From Kiloniellales bacterium (GTDB lineage Bacteria; Pseudomonadota; Alphaproteobacteria; Kiloniellales; JAKSDN01), in the NCBI GenBank assembly GCA_022360075.1, contig JAKSDN010000053.1:1-21902 (forward strand): a DNA stretch of 21,902 bases, written 5' to 3'. This document shows, in pieces, positions 1 through 7,151 of the stretch. The first letter of the stretch is position 1. Each line of letters starts with the position of its first letter. A program made the translations under genes and the position numbers. Below the pieces are notes generated by a model, which was given only the letters and a program-made list of their open reading frames with translations, ran no database searches and was not told the origin of the DNA.

Positions 1-2
1 TG

Positions 3-326
3 GCGATGGACGAGCCCGATGGTCTGCTCGCCGCCGTGCGCAACGCCGGTGCGATCTTTCTCGGACGCCATACGCCCGAGGCGCCCGGCGACTACGTCGC
101 CGGTCCGAATCACGTGCTCCCGACCGACAGGAGCGCGCGCTTCGCCTCCGGCCTCTCGGTGCTCGACTTCATGAAGCGCAGCTCGATCCTGGCATGCGAT
201 GCGCAGTCGCTGGCTCGCCTTGGTCCTGTGGCCGTAACGCTGGCCAAAGCCGAGGGCCTGGACGCCCACGCGCTCTCCGTTGCCCTGCGACTCAGACAAC
301 ATTTAGATGTCGATGGCGATGGCTGA
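3..326 (+). CDS. hisD: histidinol dehydrogenase, C-terminal part (partial)
   Basis: This is the 3' end of a gene that begins before the window; the frame is open from position 3. HisD catalyses the last two steps of histidine synthesis, oxidising L-histidinol to L-histidine with NAD+ in the cytoplasm. The visible ~107 residues match the family's C-terminal part: a segment reading AGAIFLGRHTPEAPGDYVAG, then GPNHVLPT, then an SGLSVLDFMKRSS stretch, all highly conserved in HisD. The ATG at 6 is an internal methionine and not a start. The stop at 324-326 lies 41 bp before the next gene, in the common alphaproteobacterial order hisD-UPF0262. Identification is firm; completeness upstream cannot be seen. 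Confidence 0.93.
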   Translation, partial: AMDEPDGLLAAVRNAGAIFLGRHTPEAPGDYVAGPNHVLPTDRSARFASGLSVLDFMKRSSILACDAQSLARLGPVAVTLAKAEGLDAHALSVALRLRQHLDVDGDG

Positions 327-367
327 GCACGGGCGCACGACGGAGGTGAGTGCGGCGGAGCCGGTCA

Positions 368-862
368 ATGTCTGACGGTCCGCCGGACCAGGCGGTGCAG
401 CAGCGCATCGCCGATATCGTGCTCGATGAGAAGAGCGTCGTCCGGCGCAACCCCGATGTCGAGCACGAGCGGGCCGTGGCGATCTACGACCTGTTGGAGG
501 AGAACTATTTCGCGCCGGTCGGCGACTATCGGGGCCCCTATCGCCTGCGACTGGCGATCGAGGAGAACCGGCTTCAGTTCCATATCAACAGCGAGGGCGA
601 CACGCAGCTCGGCACCGTGACGCTGCCGCTTTCGCCCTTCCGTCGTATCGTCAAGGACTACTTCACCGTCTGCGAGACCTATTTCGAGGCGATCAAGACG
701 GCGAGCCCGTCACGCATCGAGGCTATCGACATGGGTCGCCGCGGCCTCCACAACGAGGGATCCGAGCTTCTGCGCGACCGCCTCGACGGCAAGATCGAGA
801 TCGATTTCGACACGGCCCGTCGGCTGTTCACGCTGATCTGCGTTTTGCACATCCGGGGCTAG
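368..862 (+). CDS. UPF0262 family protein
   Basis: The gene encodes a 164-residue cytoplasmic protein of the UPF0262 family, which is conserved in Alphaproteobacteria and has no assigned biochemical role. Recognisable features are an N-terminal stretch reading RIADIVLDE, the central segments [16 protein letters not shown] and [18 protein letters not shown], and a C-terminal [18 protein letters not shown]. An in-frame GTG at 350 would add six residues, but the GGAGG at 342-346 is only 3 nt from it. The ATG at 368 has GCGGAG about 7 nt upstream, so I prefer it. It sits directly after hisD and 6 bp before the phosphatase gene, so all three are probably co-transcribed. No signal peptide or membrane segment is visible. 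Confidence 0.88.
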   Translation: MSDGPPDQAVQQRIADIVLDEKSVVRRNPDVEHERAVAIYDLLEENYFAPVGDYRGPYRLRLAIEENRLQFHINSEGDTQLGTVTLPLSPFRRIVKDYFTVCETYFEAIKTASPSRIEAIDMGRRGLHNEGSELLRDRLDGKIEIDFDTARRLFTLICVLHIRG

Positions 863-868
863 CGGCGG

Positions 869-1312
869 ATGCCCGAGTTGCCCGGCGCCGTTCTCTTCTC
901 TTGCAGCATGAACGCGGTGCGCTCGCCGATGGCCGAGGCCTTGCTCAAGCACCTGCTCGGCCATCGCATCTACGTCGATTCGGTCGGTGTGCGGCGCGGC
1001 GTGACGGACGGCTTCGCGATCGAGGTCATGGACGAGATCGGCCTCGATATCTCCAAGCACCGGCCCAAGACCTTTGAGGATCTCGAGGACACCTCCTTCG
1101 ATCTGATCGTTTCGCTGTCGCCGGAGGCCCAGCATCAGGCGGTGGAGCTGACGCGCACCATGGCCTGCGAAGTCGAGTTCTGGAACACATTCGACCCCAC
1201 ATTGGCGGAAGGCAATCGGGAGACGCGGCTCGCCGCCTATCGGCAGGTCCGCGATTTCCTGAGGCGCCGGATCGAGGCTCGCTTCACGCTCGATCTCAAG
1301 CCGGTCGTGTGA
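869..1312 (+). CDS. low-molecular-weight protein-tyrosine-phosphatase-like protein
   Basis: This 147-residue protein has the signature P-loop of low-molecular-weight tyrosine phosphatases and related arsenate reductases, CSMNAVRS, with the nucleophile Cys12 and Arg18 in the CX5RS pattern. The general acid is expected in the DP pair at residues 109-110 (FWNTFDPT), which is present. Length and two-motif layout match the family. It probably removes phosphate from phosphotyrosine or a small phospho-substrate in the cytoplasm; the sequence does not settle the substrate. An arsenate reductase role is less likely because there is no ars gene nearby and no obvious extra redox cysteine pair. It lies 6 bp after UPF0262 and upstream of infA, a common alphaproteobacterial arrangement. 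Confidence 0.85.
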   Translation: MPELPGAVLFSCSMNAVRSPMAEALLKHLLGHRIYVDSVGVRRGVTDGFAIEVMDEIGLDISKHRPKTFEDLEDTSFDLIVSLSPEAQHQAVELTRTMACEVEFWNTFDPTLAEGNRETRLAAYRQVRDFLRRRIEARFTLDLKPVV

Positions 1313-1350
1313 GGAGGGCGGCGAATCTACGCTTCATGCTGCCACAGCAT

Positions 1351-1379
1351 TTGTCTTCAGCACGCGTTTTATGTAAAAC
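1351..1379 (+). promoter_or_regulatory. candidate sigma70-type promoter for infA
   Basis: The 132-bp gap between the phosphatase gene and infA contains TTGTCT (1351-1356), a 17-bp spacer and TAAAAC (1374-1379); each hexamer matches its consensus at 4 of 6 positions. The -10 region lies inside a perfect inverted repeat, GTTTTA-TG-TAAAAC (1366-1379), which could be an operator overlapping the promoter. This is pattern matching only; no transcription start can be seen. Confidence 0.4.
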
Positions 1380-1444
1380 CCGGCGCATGGAGCCGCTCGT
1401 GGTCGGCCGGCGGAGACGGAGCGCGTAGCGCAGGCGTTGAGGGG

Positions 1445-1663
1445 ATGGCCAAGGAAGACCTGATCGAGTTTCAGGGTACTGTCGTGGAGCTTCTGCCCAA
1501 CGCGATGTTCCGCGTCAAACTGGACAATGAGCACGAGGTCTTGGCGCACACCTCGGGCAAGATGCGGAAGAATCGAATCCGAGTTCTTGCCGGAGACCGC
1601 GTGAACGTCGAGATGACGCCCTACGACCTGACCAAGGGTCGGATCACTTTCCGCTTCAAGTAA
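1445..1663 (+). CDS. infA: translation initiation factor IF-1
   Basis: A 72-residue protein, the exact usual length of bacterial IF-1, a single S1/OB-fold domain that binds the A site of the 30S subunit during initiation. It begins [13 protein letters not shown] and has the conserved segments [17 protein letters not shown] and [23 protein letters not shown] purine run lies immediately against the ATG, closer than usual; the start is nevertheless fixed by family length and by the conserved N-terminus. It is followed 14 bp later by maf and probably heads the infA-maf-RNase-yacG operon from its own promoter. Identification is secure. Confidence 0.98.
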   Translation: MAKEDLIEFQGTVVELLPNAMFRVKLDNEHEVLAHTSGKMRKNRIRVLAGDRVNVEMTPYDLTKGRITFRFK

Positions 1664-1677
1664 CCGGGCAGCGAAGC

Positions 1678-2298
1678 ATGACCGCTGCCGAACCGATGGT
1701 CTCGGGGCCGGGCGCGGCACCCCATGCGGCGCCGCTGGTGCTGGCCTCGGCCTCGCCGCGGCGCCTGGCCCTGCTACGTCAGATCGGCATCGAGCCGCAG
1801 GACGTCGATCCCCCCGCCGTCGACGAGACTCCCCGCAAAGGCGAGTTGCCGCGCGACTATGCCAGACGCCTGGCGCAGGAGAAGGCGCGGACCGTTGCCG
1901 CCCGGCAGCAGGGCGCTTACGTGCTCGCCGCCGATACGGTGGTCGCCCTTGGGCGGCGGATCTTGCCCAAGGCAGAGGACGTCGAGACCGCGCGGGCCTG
2001 CCTGCAGCGCCTTTCGGGGCGGCGGCACAAGGTGCTCGGCGGCGTCGTGGCGATCGGCCCGAACGGGCGATCGGCGCAGCGCCTGGTCACGACGGTCGTG
2101 GCCTTCAAGCGTCTCGAGGCCCGGGAAGTCGAGGACTATCTCGAAAGCGCGGAGTGGCAAGGCAAGGCCGGCGGCTATGCCATTCAAGGCCGGGCTGCGG
2201 CTTTCATCCCGGTGATCTCCGGCTCCTACCCCAATGTCGTGGGCCTACCCCTGGCAGAAACGCTGGCGCTGCTCCGGGGGCTGGGATTCGACCGGTGA
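1678..2298 (+). CDS. maf: Maf family nucleoside triphosphate pyrophosphatase
   Basis: This 206-residue protein belongs to the Maf/HAM1 fold family that hydrolyses non-canonical or pyrimidine NTPs to NMP and pyrophosphate. It shows the SASPRR phosphate-binding motif (about residues 24-29), the VDET motif, the conserved AADTVV with the catalytic Asp, and LSGRRHKV. The C-terminal block GGYAIQGRAAAFI followed by GSYPNVVGLPLAET resembles the YhdE branch (dTTP/UTP pyrophosphatase) more than YceF. The first ~18 residues form a short low-complexity extension before the conserved start of the domain, so a later start is possible. The stop overlaps the GTG start of the next gene (GTGA), which indicates translational coupling. 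Confidence 0.93.
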   Translation: MTAAEPMVSGPGAAPHAAPLVLASASPRRLALLRQIGIEPQDVDPPAVDETPRKGELPRDYARRLAQEKARTVAARQQGAYVLAADTVVALGRRILPKAEDVETARACLQRLSGRRHKVLGGVVAIGPNGRSAQRLVTTVVAFKRLEAREVEDYLESAEWQGKAGGYAIQGRAAAFIPVISGSYPNVVGLPLAETLALLRGLGFDR

Positions 2299-3500
2299 GC
2301 GGGCGGCTCCTGGTCTCGGCCCTGCCCGGCGAAAGACGCTTCGCATGGCTCGGCGACGAGGGCCTCGAAGACCTCCTGATTCTCCGCGACGATCACCCCG
2401 AAGTTCTGAACAGCCTCTATCTGGGTCGCGTCACGCGCGTCGACCGCGGCTTGGCGGCGGCCTTCGTGGACATCGGGCTCGCCGAGCCGGGCCTGCTGCC
2501 CTTCGACGAAGTTCCGGAGGCACCGCCGAGCGAAGGCGACAGCGTGACGGTCAAGGTGCTGCGCGCGCCCGCGCGCGGTAAAGGGGCGCGGCTGACCGCG
2601 CGGCTCAAGGCGCCGCCCCGCGATCTCCCGCACTTGATCAAGGCGCAGCGCCCGCCCGCGCTGCTCGCCGCCGCCGATGGGCCCTTGGCGCGTTTCCTGG
2701 CGGCCAAACGTCAGCCGGAGGCCATCCTGGTCGACGACGCCGAGGCGCTATCGGACTTCCGAAATCGACTGGCCGCCACGCGCCCGGCTTGGTTGGACCG
2801 CCTCGACCTGGACCTCGATCCGCGACCGCTGTTCGAGCGCGAGGGTGTGGAAGAAGCGATCGACGGGCTGCTCACGCCAAGGGTCGAACTGCCGTCGGGC
2901 GGTTATCTCTTGGTCGAGCCGGTGCGCAGCCTGACGGCGATCGACGTCAACTCCGGGACGCATGACGCGCGCGGCAGCCGCTGCAACCTGTTCCACGGAG
3001 TCAATCTGGAGGCGGCGGCCGAGATCGCGCGCCAGGTCCATCTGCGCGGCCTTTCCGGCCTGATCATCATCGACTTCCTCGAGATGAGCCGCATGCGTCA
3101 GCGCGAGCAAGTAGTGGCCCTGCTGCGCCAGGGGCTCAAGGCTACGGGCGAGCCCTTTCGCGTCTTTCCGATGGCCCCCTCCGGGCTGGTCGAGGTCACG
3201 CGCCGGCGCAGCCGGCCGGCCCTCCACGAGCTTCTGACCCAAGCCTGCGGCCTGGGCGGTGGCGGACGGGTCAAGGCGCCGAGTACGCTCGCCTACGAGG
3301 CCTTGCGCCGGCTCCGTCAGGAAATCGCGGCGCGGCCGGGCGGCCGGCCTTCGATCGAGGCACCGCGCGCCGTGATCGAAGCGCTCAAGGGACCTCAAGC
3401 GCCGGCGCGCCTGGCGCTCGAGGCGCGGCTGGGTCGTGCCATCGGACTGCGCGCGCTGCCGGGGGCGGCGGCGAACGACGTGACCATCGTGATGGAGTGA
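2295..3500 (+). CDS. ribonuclease E/G family protein, short form
   Basis: A 401-residue homologue of RNase E/G, the endonucleases that process rRNA and start mRNA decay. The N-terminal S1-like region (LYLGRVTRV, AFVDIG) and the DNase I-like catalytic region are present. The metal ligands match E. coli RNase E D303, N305 and D346: AIDVNSG gives Asp217 and Asn219, and IIDFLEM gives Asp260. After the S1 region (KGARLT) the protein jumps directly to a segment matching the part after the 5'-sensor, so roughly 80 residues including the RT sensor motif are absent. The zinc-link CPxC is reduced to CGLG with one Cys (Cys318). The GTG at 2295 overlaps the maf stop; a longer upstream reading (from 2154) is maf in another frame. 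It may be a 5'-end-independent RNase. It lies 4 bp before yacG. Confidence 0.88.
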   Translation: MSGRLLVSALPGERRFAWLGDEGLEDLLILRDDHPEVLNSLYLGRVTRVDRGLAAAFVDIGLAEPGLLPFDEVPEAPPSEGDSVTVKVLRAPARGKGARLTARLKAPPRDLPHLIKAQRPPALLAAADGPLARFLAAKRQPEAILVDDAEALSDFRNRLAATRPAWLDRLDLDLDPRPLFEREGVEEAIDGLLTPRVELPSGGYLLVEPVRSLTAIDVNSGTHDARGSRCNLFHGVNLEAAAEIARQVHLRGLSGLIIIDFLEMSRMRQREQVVALLRQGLKATGEPFRVFPMAPSGLVEVTRRRSRPALHELLTQACGLGGGGRVKAPSTLAYEALRRLRQEIAARPGGRPSIEAPRAVIEALKGPQAPARLALEARLGRAIGLRALPGAAANDVTIVME

Positions 3501-3504
3501 GCCC

Positions 3505-3738
3505 ATGAGCCGCGACTCGAACGACGAAAGCGACAAGGTCGTACCCCTTTCGAGCCGTCGCCGCCAAGCCGTCGCGCGCTGCCCGATCTGCGGCAAGCCG
3601 GCGACGGCGCAGGCCAGCCCCTTCTGTTCCCGACGCTGCGCGAATATCGATCTCGGACACTGGCTCGACGGGAGCTATCGGATTCCGACCGAGGAGGCGC
3701 CCGAGGAAGGCATGCCGCCAGATCCGGAAGACGGGTGA
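3505..3738 (+). CDS. yacG: DNA gyrase inhibitor YacG (zinc-binding)
   Basis: A 77-residue small zinc protein. YacG binds GyrB and inhibits gyrase in E. coli. The zinc ligands are visible as CPIC near residue 30 and CSRRC about 16 residues later (Cx2C then Cx3C), followed by the family signature NIDLGHWLDGSYRIPTEE. The acidic tail is typical. It follows the RNase gene by 4 bp, and its stop overlaps the next start (TGATG at 3736-3740). Maf, RNase E/G-like and yacG adjacent to each other is a well-known alphaproteobacterial order. Confident family call; gyrase inhibition in this organism is inferred from the family. Confidence 0.93.
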   Translation: MSRDSNDESDKVVPLSSRRRQAVARCPICGKPATAQASPFCSRRCANIDLGHWLDGSYRIPTEEAPEEGMPPDPEDG

Positions 3739-4694
3739 TGCCGATGGCGCGCCGCGGTCTGATCCTTCTTCCGCTCGCCCTTTGCCTAAGTCTTCTGGCG
3801 GGACCGCGGAGCGGCGATGCGATCGAGCCGGCGGTCCTCGAGTCGGTGGCGAGCGTCTTGCCGCGCTGGCCGACAGCTGGCGGGGGCGGCGGTCCGGGCG
3901 ACGAGCCGGAGGGCAGTGCCGTGGCGATCGCGCCCGGCGGCCACCTCGTTACCGCGCTCCATGTGGTCGATCGGGCCACGGCGATCACGGTTCGCCTGCA
4001 CGATGGCCGCCGGCTTGCGGGCAGGCTTGTCGGGCGCGATCCGGCGAGCGATCTCGCCTTGATCAAAATCGACGCGGAGCTGCCGTTGCTGCCGATCGCC
4101 CCGCCGCCGGGCCTCGGCATGCCGGTCTGCGCGATCGGTAATCAGTTCGGACTCGATCTCTCCGTGACCTGCGGTGTCGTCTCGGCCGTTCGCCGGAGCG
4201 GGGTCGGTTTCAATCCGATCGAGGACTTCATCCAGACCGATGCGGCGGTCAACCCGGGCGCCTCCGGAGGCGCCTTGGTGGACCGGGGGGGCCGGCTGGT
4301 CGGCGTGCTCTCGGCGATCTTCACGAAGCAAAGCGACGCCAACATCGGCGTCAACTTCGCCGTCTCGACGGCGCTGGTCCGAAGGGTCGTGGACGATCTC
4401 CTGCGCCACGGCCGCGTGATCCGCGCCGATCCGGGTTTTGCCGTCGGCGATCTCGGAGAGGAGGAAAGTACCCTCTCGAGCGGCGCGCGCGTGCACCGCG
4501 TCGCGGCGCAGGGGGCGGCAGCGCGCGCCGGCCTTCGGCAGGGCGATGTGGTGATCGCCGTGGCCGGGCGGCCGGTGCGCCGGGCGAGCGACGTGACGGC
4601 CGCCATTCATCTCTCGCGACCGGGCGAGAGCGTGCTCGTCCGTGTTGTCCGAAACGGCGCGACCGAGGAGCTGCTCTTGAGCCTACCCGAATGA
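3738..4694 (+). CDS. secreted trypsin-like serine protease with PDZ domain (HtrA/DegP-like)
   Basis: This 318-residue protein starts with a signal peptide (basic MPMARRG, hydrophobic LILLPLALCLSLLAG, then polar GDA), so it should act in the periplasm. The S1C catalytic triad is complete: His75 in TALHVVD, Asp105 in SDLALIKID, Ser176 in NPGASGGALVD. A single C-terminal PDZ domain (about residues 245-315) contains AARAGLRQGDVV. The order and length fit DegS/HtrA-like quality-control proteases, though no N-terminal anchor is evident. The ATG at 3738 overlaps the yacG stop; GTG 3735 and ATG 3744 are alternatives. Coupling to yacG suggests it is the last gene of that operon. The precise orthology (DegP, DegS or another) is not resolved. 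Confidence 0.87.
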   Translation: MPMARRGLILLPLALCLSLLAGPRSGDAIEPAVLESVASVLPRWPTAGGGGGPGDEPEGSAVAIAPGGHLVTALHVVDRATAITVRLHDGRRLAGRLVGRDPASDLALIKIDAELPLLPIAPPPGLGMPVCAIGNQFGLDLSVTCGVVSAVRRSGVGFNPIEDFIQTDAAVNPGASGGALVDRGGRLVGVLSAIFTKQSDANIGVNFAVSTALVRRVVDDLLRHGRVIRADPGFAVGDLGEEESTLSSGARVHRVAAQGAAARAGLRQGDVVIAVAGRPVRRASDVTAAIHLSRPGESVLVRVVRNGATEELLLSLPE

Positions 4695-4751
4695 AAACAA
4701 GCCATACACCGGGTTGTCGGTGCTGACCCTTATTGCTTCTCGCGTGCTGAG

Positions 4752-4860
4752 CCCCGCCGCCCTCATGCTGCGCCTGTCGAAGTATGAGGATTGCTCGGTG
4801 CGACGGGCAAGGCTGGAGCGATCCTCGCTCTTCGACAGGCGCAGCATGAGGGCGACGGGG
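4752..4860. repeat. REP-like paired inverted repeat (BIME-like) between convergent genes
   Basis: Two 31-nt arms, 4752-4782 and 4830-4860, are reverse complements at 30 of 31 positions (mismatch 4757/4855). Inside the 47-nt loop a second stem forms between 4786-4796 and 4816-4826 (11 bp with one G-T pair). Each arm carries the core CATGCTGCGCCTGTCGAAG. From memory, closely related CTCATGCTGAGCCTGTCGAAG units are dispersed in many proteobacterial genomes. Its place between two convergent genes (stops at 4694 and 4968) suits a REP-type element that may also act as a bidirectional terminator or mRNA stabiliser. There is no U-run, so classical intrinsic termination is not shown. The rest of 4695-4967 holds nothing else I can support. 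Confidence 0.8.
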
Positions 4861-4967
4861 CGATCCGAACATCAAAATGGTGCGCTTGAATGCGATACAA
4901 GAGCCGAGACCGGTGACCCCTGGTAGGCAGTGGCGCCGGCTCGCCTGCTTCGGCCTCGTCCCCGGCT

Positions 4968-6275
4968 TCAATCCGACTGCGGACTGGGCAGCCAGCCGGA
5001 TTTCACCAGGCCCTTCGACGCCCCGGGGGGCGGCATGGCCCGCTCCAGGATGGCCGCCTTGAGCTCGGCGGCGCGCCAGTCCGGATGGCGGGCGAGCAGG
5101 CGGGCGGCCAGGGCGGCGACGCGGGGTACGGCGTAGCTCGAGCCGGAGCCGCGGCCCTCGGCGCCCGAGAAGTCCATCACGGCAAGCCCTTCGGCCGGCA
5201 CCATCAGATCGACGCTCCTCGGGCCCCAGTTCGAGCCCCGGGCCAGGCGGCCGGCATCATCGGACGAGGTGACGACCAGGAAGTTCTCCAGCCGCAGGGC
5301 CGCCGGAAAAACCGGCGCCTCGTCGATGTCGCGGCCATTGTTGCCGGCCGAGACGACGAACAGCATCTCCGGCTGTACCGCCGCGGCCTCGGCGAAGGCC
5401 GACCAGTCGGCCCGCCGGTTGCTGCCCATGGGCATGGAGACGATGAGCGCGCCGGCCGCCTCCGCGGCGGCGACCATGTCGGTCATGCGGCCCATGTCGG
5501 GCCGGGGATAACGGAAGGGCACGACGAAGGCCTCGGGCGCTTCGCGCAGGATGAGGCTCGCAACCGGCGTGCCGTGGCGCAAGGGGAGGAACGGCGAGGC
5601 CACCGGGTGGGCGTCGAACGGCCTTGCGTCGCGCTCCCAGAAGTCGAAGCCCAGGGCCCGGCCGTCCGCGTCGTAGGCCAGGCGCGCGGCGACCGCCGGC
5701 AGCGCGTAGTTCAGGCCGCTGTCGAAGAGCGCGACTCGGACCGCTTCGGGGGGTGTTGGCGGGCCTGCCGGCATGGGCGGATTGAGCGGCTCGGTCACGC
5801 CGGTGGGCTCCAGATCCGGGCCCCAGCGCTCGAGGCTCTCCTGGCGCCCCTCCGCATCGTGGTGCAGCTTGGCGCCGCTGACGATGCGGCAGTTGCCGCC
5901 GGCGAGGGCCATGGCCTCGGGCCGGGGGCGTCCGTCGGACGCGACGCTATAGAGCTCCAGGGAGAGGCGGCGCAGCCGCCCGCCCGGGCCCAGCCGCATG
6001 ATCGCGAGTTCGTCGCCCGAGAGAAGCTGGTAGCGCCGCTGCCAGCGGACCCGCTGGCCGCGCGCCTCGAACACCCGCTCGTCGATCAGGAAGGCGCCGC
6101 CCAGGCGCCAGGCGAGCTCCTGCGATGACAGCGCGTCCGGCGTGCAGATCGCCGTCAGGGCCTGGCCGAGGAAGCTGCGGAGGTCGGCCCGAGGATCGGG
6201 CAGCCGCTGCGCCGCGGCGGCCGTCAGCGTAAGGCAGCAAGCCGCGAATATGGCCGGGAGCAGGCGGGGAAACAT
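4968..6275 (-). CDS. secreted S8 (subtilisin-like) serine peptidase
   Basis: A 435-residue protein with an N-terminal signal peptide (MFPRLLPAIFAACCLTLTAAAAQ), so exported. The subtilase catalytic residues are recognisable in order: Asp185 in VALFDSGLN, His234 in LRHGTPVAS, the oxyanion Asn312 in VVSAGNNG and Ser380 in GSGSSYAVPRVAA. The motif around the serine differs from the usual GTSMAAPHVAG, so the protein is a divergent family member. About 180 residues precede the catalytic domain and could be a propeptide or an extra domain; I recognise no family there. The frame extends to 6335, but the signal peptide begins at the ATG at 6275, so I chose that. It is convergent with the HtrA-like protease and separated from it by the REP-like repeat. 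The substrate is unknown. Confidence 0.85.
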   Translation of the reverse strand: MFPRLLPAIFAACCLTLTAAAAQRLPDPRADLRSFLGQALTAICTPDALSSQELAWRLGGAFLIDERVFEARGQRVRWQRRYQLLSGDELAIMRLGPGGRLRRLSLELYSVASDGRPRPEAMALAGGNCRIVSGAKLHHDAEGRQESLERWGPDLEPTGVTEPLNPPMPAGPPTPPEAVRVALFDSGLNYALPAVAARLAYDADGRALGFDFWERDARPFDAHPVASPFLPLRHGTPVASLILREAPEAFVVPFRYPRPDMGRMTDMVAAAEAAGALIVSMPMGSNRRADWSAFAEAAAVQPEMLFVVSAGNNGRDIDEAPVFPAALRLENFLVVTSSDDAGRLARGSNWGPRSVDLMVPAEGLAVMDFSGAEGRGSGSSYAVPRVAALAARLLARHPDWRAAELKAAILERAMPPPGASKGLVKSGWLPSPQSD

Positions 6276-6346
6276 GGCCCGAGACTGCCGCGGGCCGACC
6301 CTCGGGGTCAATTGCGGCAGCCGCCTCGGCGCCATTTCGCCGGGGC

Positions 6347-6375
6347 TGGACAGGCCGGGCGGACCTCCTTATATA
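6347..6375 (+). promoter_or_regulatory. candidate sigma70-type promoter of tRNA-Phe
   Basis: TGGACA (6347-6352, five of six matches to TTGACA), a 17-bp spacer and TATATA (6370-6375, four of six) stand 32 bp upstream of the tRNA 5' end. A GC-rich stretch follows the -10 region, as is common at stable-RNA promoters. The upstream half lies within or next to the N-terminal region of the divergent protease gene. The spacing is ideal, but this is a pattern call. Confidence 0.6.
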
Positions 6376-6406
6376 GGCTCCTCGCGCCGTTCGGCGTGCG
6401 CTCAGT

Positions 6407-6482
6407 GCCCAGGTAGCTCAGTTGGTAGAGCACGTGACTGAAAATCACGGTGTCGGTGGTTCAATTCCTCCCCTGGGCACCA
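6407..6482 (+). tRNA. tRNA-Phe (GAA)
   Basis: A 76-nt tRNA with encoded CCA. The acceptor stem is GCCCAGG (6407-6413) paired with CCTGGGC (6472-6478), followed by A-CCA. The D arm is GCTC...GAGC. The anticodon stem CGTGA/TCACG encloses the loop CTGAAAA with anticodon GAA (Phe). The T arm is GGTGG-TTCAATT-CCTCC, whose third pair is a T-T mismatch (6457/6469); other alphaproteobacterial tRNA-Phe genes, as I recall them, have CCGCC here. All other stems are intact, so the gene is probably functional. It is transcribed away from the protease gene. Confidence 0.96.
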
Positions 6483-6535
6483 TTCTTTCAATGACTTAGC
6501 GGACGCGGGCTCATTTGAGCTTTGGCCCGGGCAGG

Positions 6536-6844
6536 TCAAGCCGGCAAGCCGCACCAGCCGCCGGAGATCAGGACGAGCAGCAGGCACTCGTCGGCGAACT
6601 TTATTCCGAGCAGGCCCTCGTCGCGCCAGGCAACCGTCCCTTCGTAGCGGCCCAAGAGCTGGATCGACAGGTTCACCGCGTCGCCTTCCTGGAGCGCGGC
6701 GTCGGTCCTGACTTTCGCGCCCCGCTTCGATAGGTCCACGATCTCACCCTGATAACGCCGCTCGCCCACCCGGATCGTGACTGCGAGGTTCATTTCGGCG
6801 CGGCTCGTCTGGCGTCGGTTGTCGGCGGTCGTCGCTGTCGGCAT
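6536..6844 (-). CDS. PilZ domain protein (c-di-GMP receptor)
   Basis: A short protein (102 residues from this start) made of one PilZ domain. The two c-di-GMP binding motifs are present in order: RxxxR in RRQTSR near the N-terminus and [D/N]xSxxG as DLSKRG about 25 residues later; the rest of the beta-barrel follows (AVNLSIQLLGRYEGTVAW, GLLGIKFA). It should therefore bind c-di-GMP and act as a stand-alone adaptor in the cytoplasm. The ATG at 6844 has AGGTGG just upstream; the frame can be extended to a TTG at 6937 with about 31 extra residues, so the start is uncertain. A GGDEF-EAL gene lies about 9.3 kb away on the other strand, which hints at but does not prove a shared pathway. Confidence 0.85.
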   Translation of the reverse strand: MPTATTADNRRQTSRAEMNLAVTIRVGERRYQGEIVDLSKRGAKVRTDAALQEGDAVNLSIQLLGRYEGTVAWRDEGLLGIKFADECLLLVLISGGWCGLPA

Positions 6845-6940
6845 GTCCACCTGATCCCAGATTGCTGTGGCGTCCACGATTGGACCTCGTTGCGAGGCCG
6901 AGATCTTCCTGGCCTTGGCACGAAGTCTAGCGCACAAGAG

Positions 6941-6980
6941 TTTGTTTTTCGTTTGTATTGAGTTCTATTTGATTTGTATT
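6941..6980. promoter_or_regulatory. AT-rich spacer with helically phased TTTGTWTT repeats
   Basis: The 307-bp gap 6845-7151 separates the PilZ gene (-) from a + gene. It contains an AT-rich patch with TTTGTTTT at 6941-6948, TTTGTATT at 6952-6959 and TTTGTATT at 6973-6980. The offsets are 11 and 21 bp, close to one and two helical turns, as expected for a protein contacting one DNA face. It may be an operator or an A/T-tract promoter element for either divergent gene. No convincing -35/-10 pair is called, and I see nothing else in this gap. Confidence 0.3.
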
Positions 6981-7151
6981 TGTCCCGAATGCTTCCGTTA
7001 ACCAAACGATGCCGGTCGCACGAAGCCGCATCGGGCAGCCGCTGACTGGCACCGCCTGGTTATGGTAGTCTTAATGGCAAAGGAAAGGCGCCCGGACCGA
7101 GATCTCTGTCCCGGCCGGGGCTGCGATAGGAAGCCAGGGAGGCTGAGCGCC

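Noticed and set aside
5085..6128. 347-residue + frame
   Set aside because: It is antisense to the subtilisin-like protease, whose catalytic motifs and signal peptide prove the minus strand. The + product is Arg/Gly-rich with no motif.
6402..6587. 61-residue minus frame across tRNA-Phe
   Set aside because: It reads the complement of the tRNA; such ELNHRHRDFQS-type products are well-known annotation artefacts.
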